Assembly: GCA_020091685.1 (NCBI GenBank)
Contig: CM034607.1
Coordinates: forward strand, 24,179,253-24,243,252
Direction of reading: 5' to 3'
Origin: Lutjanus erythropterus
Taxonomy: Eukaryota; Chordata; Actinopteri; Lutjaniformes; Lutjanidae
DNA length: 64,000 bases
Position numbers and translations under genes: made by a program. Position 1 is the first letter of the stretch. Every line of letters starts with the position of its first letter. The notes beneath the pieces were generated by a model. It was not told the origin of the DNA and did not search any database. It worked only from the letters and a program-made list of their open reading frames with translations. This document shows, one piece after another, positions 47,800-57,502 of this stretch.

Positions 47800-48430
47800 T
47801 GTCATTTCAGGGTTTCATTGGGTCATGTAGTTGTCAGTCAGGGTCACCTGTGGTAATTGGTCATAGGTAATGAAGAGAGAACAGTAGAGGGCGGGGTCAA
47901 AGAGAACAACGAGAGGACGAATTAAAAAAACATGGAGAGGCATGACAGAAGAGGGAGAAACAGCGGTGGAAGTACAGAGTTTTGCTAATGTTAATAGCCA
48001 GTCAAAGTTTAAGTAAGAAGCAGAAGATTGTACCTGTGGACTGTTCGTCACATTCGCTGCTGAAGTGCTGTGAGTAAGGCGACCGTTTGCGCTCGTGTGC
48101 CTCAACAAACATCCGGAGGACGCCCGTCAAGGGAGGACGCCATGTTCGGGACCGGAGGACGACGCTGCTGACCGACAAGGACTGCGTGGTGTTTCCGGAG
48201 GACTGCGCCTGGACTCCTGACGTGGATTTCTTCACCGTTGCTGCCTGCTTTCCATCTTTCGGACGTCCAGCCTTCTCTACCGGACCTGAACGCCAAACTG
48301 TGGGTGAGATTTTCTTTATTTTTTCTAATGGACTAAAGATTTAACTGGCTGCACTGCAAGGACAACACACAGGCCTGCAGCCTTTTTTATTTTGTGTGTG
48401 CGCGCCTGTGCGTGCGTGCGCGTGCCCACA
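47800..48430. other. CpG-rich segment of unknown nature (LTR-like or promoter-like)
   Basis: From about 48050 to 48300 the sequence is GC- and CpG-rich, unlike its surroundings, with CCGGAGGAC three times (48113, 48152, 48195). A donor-like TGTGG|GTGAGA occurs near 48300-48309. A purine/CA/TG-rich tail with TGCGTGCGTGCGCG lies at 48391-48426. It could be the promoter end of a retroelement (for example a solo LTR), or a noncoding-RNA first exon. No terminal repeats or conserved frame were established. Confidence 0.35.
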
Positions 48431-50212
48431 TTTGTTAACAAGGGTGAATGTCTGCACGTGAACGGAAGCTAGTGAATAGTAGTTAACAGTAGTAAGAAGT
48501 AAGCCTGAGTCTGGGGTAATACTGTAGTTTTTTGGTATAAGCTAATTTGGGTAGAAGGCAAAGGATACATTTGTATTTATTAAGAGTCTAATTTGTGTTT
48601 TTGTGTTTTTATTTAAATTAAATGGCAATTTTGTATTTTTTATAAAGCTAAACTTAAAGTAAATTCATAAGTCATTGAAATGTAAAGGTGAATAGTGATA
48701 AGTGTAACAGTTTTGCTCACAATCAGGGAAATTTGAGATTCATCAAGTATAGGTAAACCTTTGTGGTAGCTACCTGAATCTAACGAACCCAAACACCCCA
48801 TCATTCCAGTTTTAGATCCCTTACATCACTTAGGTCTAAAATACTGTGGAGTGCCGGGGTGCCACATGTATCACACTCAGATGTTTATGGTTACCTATGG
48901 ATGAGCACATGCCCTATGTATGGATCTTGGAACCACTGCTATGTGATAAAAGATTGAACGAGAGAATATATCAGTCAGCACCAGCAGCCAAACAGTCCTG
49001 GGAGTCTTGGAGTTTGTCTCCATCACCTTCTGTTTGGTGAGACTGTTTAACTTGTACTGTATATGTATGCATGTTATGCCATCTGTCTCGTGCTCACGCT
49101 ATGCTTCAAGTGCACAGCTGTGCAGCACGCTAAACATGCCTCCAGTAAAGGTTGAGGACAACAGGCATTGAAGACTTTACTGGAGGCTCTTCTAAACTTA
49201 AAACAATACTGAACAACAAGCGCAATATCAGAAAAATATGATTAAACCTATTGTAAATTAATGATTACTTTTATTATTTATTCAAGGATTGAAAGAGTAG
49301 AACAGGGGTTGTGGTGTGCTCCATGCCTGTGTTTGTCTTAGGCCCAAAAGTGACTAAGTCCTCTCCTGCTGCAGCCCTGTGACAGGAATGCAGAGACAGA
49401 TAGGCAGATCAATGGTGCGTTTTACAGGAGCTCTGCCACCACTTGACACTGTAATAGCTTCATATACATAGCTGCACCTGTAGAAATACTGCCCAGAGTT
49501 GTGATAAGGATGGGGTGGACAAAGTTTATTTTTTTCTTTTTACTGAACAGCTCAATTTAGAAGAGCTTAGAGAATTGATTTCTGTGATTTGAGCCTCTTT
49601 GAACAATGTGCAAGTGTCTTGGAATATATTCGAGAATAATTTCAACAGTGTGTAAGGCAGCCGATGCGCAGCACATTTTTTACACTTAATACGTGTTGAT
49701 TTTTAGTGACAATTATTTCAAGTGCTGATTAGACAATTGTTTGTCTACTTACAGAGCCAATGGTCTGAGGCAGCGGTGTGAAACCCCGTTAAATCATCTC
49801 AAACGGGTGTGAACTAACAGAAACACTGGCATACTGCTGACTTTTAACACTTGTATAAAATTAACAATGACAAGTTGGTTGTGCGTCTGTGTGTGTTTGA
49901 GAGAGAGGTGAAACTCGGGTTTCGTGCTCATTCAATCATTGGCTCCATATCTGTCATCACCCACGGACACATAGCAGCCATAAAAAACTGCATCCAAAAG
50001 TACCACTGAACCACACCAACCTCAACTCTGGAGATCCAGTGTACATGTTAGACACACAGAGCTGATAAATCCATTATAAAGACATGGAAAGACATATTCT
50101 CACAGTATTTTCAAGGGTAAAGATACAGAAAATCAGACTTTTAACTTATGTTTTCTTATTCATAGCATTCTAAAATTATAGGCAAAAAGACTGCAGTATT
50201 GACAGTAAGCCT
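48431..50212. other. Noncoding, one inverted repeat
   Basis: AT-rich noncoding DNA. A hairpin-forming inverted repeat lies at 49138-49187. No gene seen. Confidence 0.45.
49138..49187. repeat. Perfect 13-bp inverted repeat, 24-nt spacer
   Basis: GCCTCCAGTAAAG (49138-49150) and CTTTACTGGAGGC (49175-49187) are exactly complementary. The spacer contains a small nested GTTG/CAAC hairpin (49151-49162). Confidence 0.95.
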
Positions 50213-50350
50213 AAGGGCTGATTTATAGTTTTATAGCGTCTATGCAGGACCTCGGCTGTAGCATATGCAAATAGCCTGCGCTGTTGCGAGCACATATACT
50301 TGTGCGCTGGCGTGTCTGCATTGGTCTGTAACTGCATTGCTAAAGACATG
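50213..50350. mobile_element. GGGCTGATTTATA-type DNA element fragment
   Basis: AAGGGCTGATTTATAGTTTT, then GCGTCTATGCAGGAC and a GC-rich GCGAGCAC/GCGCTGGCG stretch resemble the end of a fish DNA transposon beginning GGGCTGATTTATACTTCTGC. The opposite end was not found. Confidence 0.5.
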
Positions 50351-50449
50351 GCAACTTCACTGAAGGTGACATGGTAGTTGTGTAAAAATAAATAAATAAT
50401 AAATACAATTTTCTTTTAGGGTTTCAAACAATAAATATGCATCCTATGC

Positions 50450-50612
50450 ACTCTATGCTTTGTCTCCTGCCCTGCCTGTAGGTCTGTCAGACTTGAACTT
50501 TGCTTTATGGCACTTACTCATATTGTTCTAGGTCCTAGCATGTGATGTATTAGGTCTAAGATTTACATCGCTTTGGATAGTGTATCTGCTAAATGAAACT
50601 GTAAATTGTAAT
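50450..50612 (+). mobile_element. LINE/SINE-type 3' tail
   Basis: TTATGGCACTTACTCATATT and then CATCGCTTTGGATAGTGTAT, CTGCTAAATGAAACTGTAAA is the well-known fish retroposon tail (TCGCTTTGGATAAAAGCGTC, CTGCTAAATG). The body is missing. Confidence 0.7.
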
Positions 50613-50762
50613 ATTAGAGTTGGAGCTAATTGTTCAACAGCAAGTGCTTTTACTGAAATATTTCTGTGCTTGTCCAGTTACTGAGAGACATGGATGAGGA
50701 TTAAGTGGACCATGGTTCTTGTAGTGCATGTGAGGCTACAGAACAGGCAATGGAGTAGGATA

Positions 50763-51002
50763 CACTGTAAAAAATGTAAAAATTGGTGCGCTGTCTTAAC
50801 ATTTTAGGTTGACTGAGTTTGACAAGTTGATATAATTGTATTAGATTTTAGATTCAAAACAAATAAACATTTCTAGTCAATAAACTCAACATTGAGTTGT
50901 ATTTGAAAGAAAAAGAACATGTTCAATAATATTAAATTGAACCAACAACTGTTCAGTCACATAACGTTTTACTAAATTGATTTTAATTTTTTTTTTTAAT
51001 TG
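50763..51002. mobile_element. CACTGTAAAAAA-type MITE remnant
   Basis: Starts CACTGTAAAAAATG after TA, followed by TTTTAGGTTGACTGAGTTTG, AATAAACTCAACATTGAGTT and TTCAATAATATTAAATTGAA. This is a frequent short CACT-initiated fish element. The far end is blurred by a poly-T run. Confidence 0.5.
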
Positions 51003-53312
51003 ACACTATTGTCGGTGATAAAAAAAAACAGTTTAGCACTTTTCCAGTTCACCTCTCTCTGTGTAAGTGGGTTTGTATGGCCCAATTTGTTCACACTTTC
51101 TTTGTCTCTACAAAAATCAAAGTTTTTCAATGGGAAACAGATTTGCAGCTGGGCAGGACAGTCCCTCAACGGCTGTAGTAGGTCAGCTATAGTGGGTCAG
51201 ATCTATAGGTTGTGTGACCATAGACCTGAGTCTGATTAGAAACACTGTTCCCTCCCTCCAGAGGTTAGAGAATCAAAGAAACACATGAGACAGAGGACTC
51301 TCTATTTCAAATGATGTAATGGTTGCAGGGCCAAACTATCACACTTTATCTCCGCTGCATCATGTGTGTAGGGGTATGTGTGTGTGTTTGGGTGTGGTTG
51401 TTGGGTGTCCATTAGTAGCGATGGATGTAGGCACCAGAACATCATATGTAACTCAAGCCTGCCGTGTTTCCCAGGACCCCTAATTCATCAGAGTCCAGGC
51501 ACGCGACAGACAGGAGGTCAGAGGGGTGTCTCTGTATGTGTGTGTCTGCGTGTGTGCGTCAGATGGGATGGTTTAGGAAATGGACCAGACAACTGATAGC
51601 GGTGCGCAGGACCATGGAGTAGACAGAGACTACTTTAAGTCTGAACCCTGGTTTACTCAGGAGATAGGCTACTTGAGCTCAGTTCCACCATCAGATAAAC
51701 TCAGTTGGATGGAGGAGTTTGAACATTAGCTTGAACAAATTGTATTTTGAAAAAAGACTAGTTTGACATTTCTCTTTCTTGATCAGGGCTCAATGAGAAT
51801 ATTGATATCACTCTCATGTCTCAAGGCTAATGAAGCTAGAGCCAAGCTTCGGTTTGCTGAGTATAAAGACTGCTTTTTAAGTAGCCTACTAGTGAGGTTT
51901 AAATGTTCTGGTAGCCTTATTTTCTAATATGATGAGAGAAGCTAGCTGATCCCCCTGTTTTCAATCTTTATGCGTTGCTAAGCTAAACTAGGTTAAAATA
52001 CAGAGTGCTACCATAAGAGGGGGAAATTATCGCTCTCCGGTGACATGCGTGAAGGTGCCTCTTGTCACTTTCCATCTGCTTGCAAACAAGAAAAAAAAAT
52101 CTTAAAGCTGTTGTGTGGTGGGATGAACAGCCAACTCCAAATTAAGTTTTTATAAGCTGCCAAACTGAAAAACTGAGCCTTAAAGAAGACAAAAGTGCAT
52201 ACAGAAGTGGAATGAGGAAGACTGTAATATTCTGACACTTTTTCCTTGTGATGGGCGTGTTTTTTTTTTTTTTAGAATATGATGCATTTTGGTCTGTTTC
52301 TAATGACCCTTCCAATGTCCCAACCCTTTTTTAATAGTTGAGCATGCTTATAACCTGCTAGAACCGCAGTCATATTTCTCCTTTTCTGTGGCCAATACTT
52401 AGATATGACATATAGTCACATCTTCAGTTAGTTAATGGTAATTAGATAGCTGATCTAGATTAATCATTGGCAAACACTAGTTAACTAGCTATCTTATCTA
52501 TGTCCTTCCCTAGCCAGCTAATTTGCCTGCATTTTGCTAGTCTGACTCGCCGGATGCAGACTGCTGGTATCAGTCCTGGCATTGGTCATTTGCTTCAAGC
52601 AGCATCATGGTGTCCGCTATCTAAGTTTTCAAAGTCCCCGGGAAACAAGCTGAGCTGCAACCTTCACTGTGATTGATTTACAGAAATACAAACAGGGCAG
52701 GACGTTTTTTTTTCCCCTTAAAGCAGAATGTGTTTGTGTGGAGCCAGAGCAGAGCGCTGTGGAGAGACGTCTGGCTATGCAAGACTGGCGTTTTGCTAAC
52801 CTAAAATGTGACTCTGTGTTGCTTTTACAGCTTCCCCAGCAACATAATTTATTTAATCTTAAAAATGTGCCTTCTTCCAACATCAGCAAGCCACTGACAG
52901 CACATGGTATTAGTACAGGAAAAAGAACAGTTGATTGAAATGCTGCTGGATGCCAGGTTTGCTCAACTGGAGCACAGAACAAAAAGAGGCAGGAATTAAG
53001 AAGGGTCATTTGACACTACACACAAACATGAGAGTATCAATCTTGTCATCTAACTCTCTGAAATAAAATCTATAATCTAAGAATATTTCACAAAATTTCA
53101 AACTACAAAGTAAACATTAAAGAAAACTAAAATGGGTTGGCTTACAGTTGACACGTGTGACTTTTGTCTTTTTTTATCTTTCTGTAAATTGTTCTTTGAA
53201 CTGTATGTAAATACGTTGAGGATAACTTAGGACTGGAGTCCTTGCTTTCAGATTCTGATGTGCATTTTCCTGGCAGTGAACTTCACAGTTAGTATACTTG
53301 GAGATATCTAGG
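51003..53312. other. Noncoding, no recognised element
   Basis: No exon recognised. Overlapping 89- and 126-codon frames on both strands at 52629-53009 are unlike known proteins. TG-rich stretches occur near 51366-51400 and 51536-51560. Confidence 0.4.
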
Positions 53313-53346
53313 CTCATCTCGCTCCAATCTGTTGGAGCGAGATGAG
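53313..53346. repeat. Perfect 15-bp hairpin, 4-nt loop
   Basis: CTCATCTCGCTCCAA (53313-53327) and TTGGAGCGAGATGAG (53332-53346) are exact reverse complements separated by TCTG. Confidence 0.97.
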
Positions 53347-53636
53347 TTTCCACCACACTGTTGTTTGCCTAAAGTAGTGTAGATAATTTAATATAATTAA
53401 CATTAATTTAGTTCTATCAAAGTTTTACTTAAATCACAATTTCATTTTGCCTCTCTGTAGGCATTACATGTCAATTACTGTTAACAGCTAAGAATGAAAT
53501 AACATGAAAAACAGCGAGCTATGTCATATTCAAGCAAGTAAACATTAAAACAACTAATTGCGCACAGCATGACTTATGCTTTAAATGACGCCAGGATTGT
53601 CCTTAAAAGATCTTTCAGTTACTGTGCACGACTGCT
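53347..53636. other. Noncoding, no recognised element
   Basis: AT-rich noncoding DNA with no recognised feature. Confidence 0.45.
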
Positions 53637-53654
53637 CCCCCCCCCCCCCCCCCC
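53637..53654 (+). repeat. Poly-C run (18)
   Basis: Eighteen consecutive C. On the minus strand a G18 run could form a quadruplex; length is probably variable and hard to sequence. Confidence 0.95.
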
Positions 53655-53679
53655 AAGTCTCTGTCTGTTCTGCTAATGA

Positions 53680-54110
53680 CTAAAGGAAGCATTATGCAAA
53701 TGTGAGGGAATCTAATCTGAAGTTAACAGCGTCTGAGTGCTCTGTGGCAGGGATCAAAGCAGTCTGTGTATTCCAGCCATGGTCCGACAAACCCCCGGGG
53801 CAGGTGGGTCACGGAGGCCTCTGATAGCCGCTGCCCCTAGGGTGGGACTGAGACAAGAGAGAGGAGGTTGGAAAGTATTTATTAGGCCGACATAATCTAC
53901 ACAAAGAGACAAAGAAAGTGCTGCTGATAGCGGGAGGAAATCCTTGGAGGAGGGTCTCTGTGAAAGTCAGCAAAAAGTAGAAGCTGGAATGTTTGATTTC
54001 TTTTGGTTATAGCAGGAATTGGGTTACGATCATCATTCTTCAGCTGGCCCACCAACGCTACACGAGCCCGTAAAAGCAGAACGTCGATAAATCATCCATC
54101 TGCATGCCTT
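53680..54110. promoter_or_regulatory. Candidate conserved noncoding segment with octamer
   Basis: Unique-looking sequence with a perfect POU octamer ATGCAAAT (53694-53701), GGGATCAAAGCAG (TCF/LEF-like CAAAG), GCTGCTGATAGCGG and CGTCGATAAATCATCCATC. Repeat-free and GC-balanced, unlike neighbouring DNA. Regulatory role is inferred. Confidence 0.3.
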
Positions 54111-55905
54111 ATCTTTTTTTTTCCCCTCTTCGCTCTGTCTCTATCATCTGTTTGGGAATTCCATATCTATCATCAGAAAAAGGGATCGTAGAAGTGAATT
54201 GTAAATTGTTGCACTGGGAATACTGTCAGCTTAAACACAATATTCAGAGACAAGGCTCTGATTTACAGATTTATCTGAGCTGCGGAAAAGATTCCAAATC
54301 GGATATGAGCCGACACAGGGGAATATTTGACATCAGTCACTGTGGGATCATTTGTTGGAGAGATTCGTCATTCAGGTAATGAGCTGTGGTGGGATGACAC
54401 GTCCGCTTTGTTTTGCTTTTTAAGTTTTTTTCCAGCTGTGAAACAGGTGGAGGAAAAAAAAGTTTTGCTTGCTCATTTTTCTAAGTCACTTTTTTATCTG
54501 TGGAAACAGGTGGGGGAAAAAGTTTTTAGATGATCATTAAATGTTTGTCGTTGTAATACTTGTTTCAGCCAAAAGAGGACACCTGTAGAGACAGCGAACT
54601 TAAACGGGTAACTCGAGAACTGATCGACTTGACAACAACTGTGCTCGTCTATGCAAGATCTGGCCAGCAATATCTTAATCTGCTCTGTCTACAGTGTCTC
54701 ACAAGCACAGTGCATTAGCTCAGCTAACAGTGAATTGAAACAAGCTAAAACCAAAGCTGCCTGTATGCAGTCTAACTGTTTAACTTATTTTGCCACGTAA
54801 GTTAGAATTTGTCAAACTACTGTAAACTTCCTGCTGGATGAGACAAAGAGCCCCTGGTGTCTCTGCAGGCAGTGAATCACATGAGCATCAGAGGGAGGAG
54901 GACAGAGGACAGGATGGACAGTAGTGACTGATGTCTGTGTTCGTCATCCTTCCTAAATATCACTCAGTATTTTGATGTCAGGATTTTTTTTTTAACTGAC
55001 GTTTTAAATTAGTTTCTGGTGAGATATCAGTGAGTTTATATTGTGACTTTGCTGTTGCAAACATTGCTCTAGTTGTAGTTAGTTCGAAAAATATTAAATT
55101 CTACTTATTTTCTGAATTTATTATTCTTCTAATATACACAATCAGAAAAGAATTTCACCCAGACCATGGAATAAACATTTTTCTGCATTTAGTTATAGCT
55201 ACAGAAGAGAAGAAGCACTTTAAATACATTTTGATTTTGTCCATTTCTTCTTAAGTCATAATCACAGGCGAGAAAACTATTTAGATCAGACTGAAAATGG
55301 ATTACCAGAACTTCCTTTCTCGCTCCTGTTAAAGAAAAAAACACAAAATATCTTCATGTTTGTAGAGACCGTGTGGAACCATAGTTGAATAAGTTCGATG
55401 CAAGAGATATAAAAAAACAGCTACCCATGTGGTGAAATACCAGTTAGAAATATGATATAAAACTAGAAAATATTTTACTGTTTAGAATGATAGAATATCT
55501 GTTGAAAATGCATTTCTCATTTGTCTGAGCGTTTTCATTTTACTTTCATCATGACATCTTTCCATAAATGTAGGTCAACTGTTTCTGAGAGTGTTTCAAA
55601 CAGGCTGTAAGTCAGAATAAAGCGTGACTGCCACCTGTTGGACAGTTTCAGTTAAAGAGAATCACTGTAAGGTAGTCCTCTACTCATCACATTAGAGCTT
55701 AGTTTGCTTTTTCAGCAAACACACCCCACTGCCCTCCATGAATCACGTCAAACTAACATGAAGTAAACCTACAACGTAATCAATTTTTCATCCCGCAGAG
55801 TTCAGTAAAAACTGTTAAGATCACAAAATATTTTGAAGGACAGTATAATGGCTGAGTGGGATCTGTGTGTTTGAGTGAGAACGTGGGTTTATGATGAGTG
55901 GACAT
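54111..55905. other. Noncoding, no recognised element
   Basis: No exon or repeat recognised; open frames at 54003-54533 and 55030-55254 are unlike known proteins. Confidence 0.45.
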
Positions 55906-55906
55906 G

Positions 55907-55942
<36 letters not shown>
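55906..55942 (+). repeat. (CA)n microsatellite
   Basis: CACACGCGCG followed by a pure CA run of about 24 bases. Confidence 0.95.
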
Positions 55943-56083
55943 GCTGTGAACTATGTCATAGCTTAGGGAGTTAAGTCCCAGACACGCTGTCTAGAGGAGG
56001 GCTCATCACTCAGCAGCCCAGGGGGCTCTGCTGCTGGTGTGTGTTGTAAATGTGGGGCTATTAGGGGCATTAACTTTGTGTGC

Positions 56084-56167
56084 AAGTGTGTATATGTGTG
56101 TACATGTGTATATAAGTGTGTATATGTGTGTGTACATGTGTATATAAGTGTGTACGTGTGTGTACAT
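56084..56167 (+). repeat. 30-32 bp TG-rich tandem repeat
   Basis: AAGTGTGTATATGTGTGT...ACATGTGTATAT repeats at 56084, 56114 and (partly) 56146. Open frames crossing it are artefacts. Confidence 0.9.
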
Positions 56168-56232
56168 TTGCAGTTAAATGTGTATGTGTGTATGTGTAGA
56201 AAAGAGCATATGGTCTTCTGTCTGTTGGTCTA

Positions 56233-57249
56233 CACTCGTAGAGATAAGGGTTCCAAAAGGGTTCTTCCTGATGAAGAAAGGGTTTGTCAAGTGTTCTTTG
56301 TGAAACATTCAAAGAACCCTTTTTAACAGGAAGAGTTCTTAATGCATTGTTGAAATCATTGGAGAACTCTTTCGTCAAGCATTCGTCAAGGGTATCATAA
56401 TATAAGAGTTCTTGGTAGAACCTCCTAGGTGGGTTCTAGACATAAAACAGTTTTCTGTGAATCTCCTGGGTGGGTTTTTATAAAACATCTGGAATATAAA
56501 CAGGTTCTTTGTAGAACTCCTTTGGTTGGTTCTTGGTAAAACCCTTGAAATATTAAAAAGATCTCGGTAGAACCCCTGACTGCTCTAGATAAAGGCACTG
56601 GAATATGAAAGGGTTCTCTGTAAAACCTCATACAGGGGGTTCTGGGTGAAACCTTTCATAGACGGTTGTCTGTAGAACCTCCAGAATATGTTCTAGATTA
56701 AACCTCTTGACGCGTGGTGTGTTCCGGATTACAACCCATGGAATATAAAACATTTCTTGGTCAAACCCCCTTGGTCGGTTCTGGATAAAAACGCTTGTAA
56801 TGTAAAAAGATTCTCAGTAGAACCTGCTGAGTGTGTCCTAGATAAAACCCTTGCGATGTAAAAAAAGGTGCTCAGTAGAACCCCCTTGGTTGGTTTCTGA
56901 TAAAACTCTTGGAATACAAAAGAGGCCTCCTTGGTTGGTTCGAGATAAAACCCTTGAAATCTAAAAAAGTTCTTGGTAGAACCCCTGACTGTGGTCTAGA
57001 TAAAGACATTGGAATATCAACAGGTTCTCTGGAGAACCTCTGATGGGGGGGCTCTGGGTGAAACCTTTGACAGAAGGTTCTCGGTATAACCATTTACAAT
57101 GTGTTGGGTTCTAGGTAGAACTCTGAAAAGGTTTCAAGTGACGCCTTTATAAAAAAAACGTTCTACCACAAAACAAAAAGGGTTCTCTTATAGGGACAGG
57201 CCAAAGAAACCCTTTATGGTTCTAGTTAGCACTTTTATTTCTAAAAGTG
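56233..57249 (+). mobile_element. CACT-ended element with 57-bp internal repeats, copy D
   Basis: Starts CACTCGTAGAGATAAGGG and ends CTTTTATTTCTAAAAGTG. The 5' module GAAGAAAGGGTTTGTCAAG parallels copy C. About ten internal units (TTCTAGATAAA, CCTTGGAATATAAAA, GGTTCTCNGTAGAACC) follow, and the 3' module GGGTTCTCTTATAGGGACAG is shared with A and C. Same orientation as A and C. Confidence 0.78.
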
Positions 57250-57364
57250 TGTCTGTTATTTGTTATGGGTGAAGGTTATTGTTGAAGGATTTACGCTTTA
57301 ATAATCTTTCTATTCCTGTTCTCATATGCAGCATAAACATAAACCTCATATCATAGATGAAATA

Positions 57365-57502
<138 letters not shown>

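Noticed and set aside
53313..53346. microRNA precursor
   Set aside because: The stem is only 15 bp with no extended pairing in the flanks, too short for Drosha and Dicer processing.
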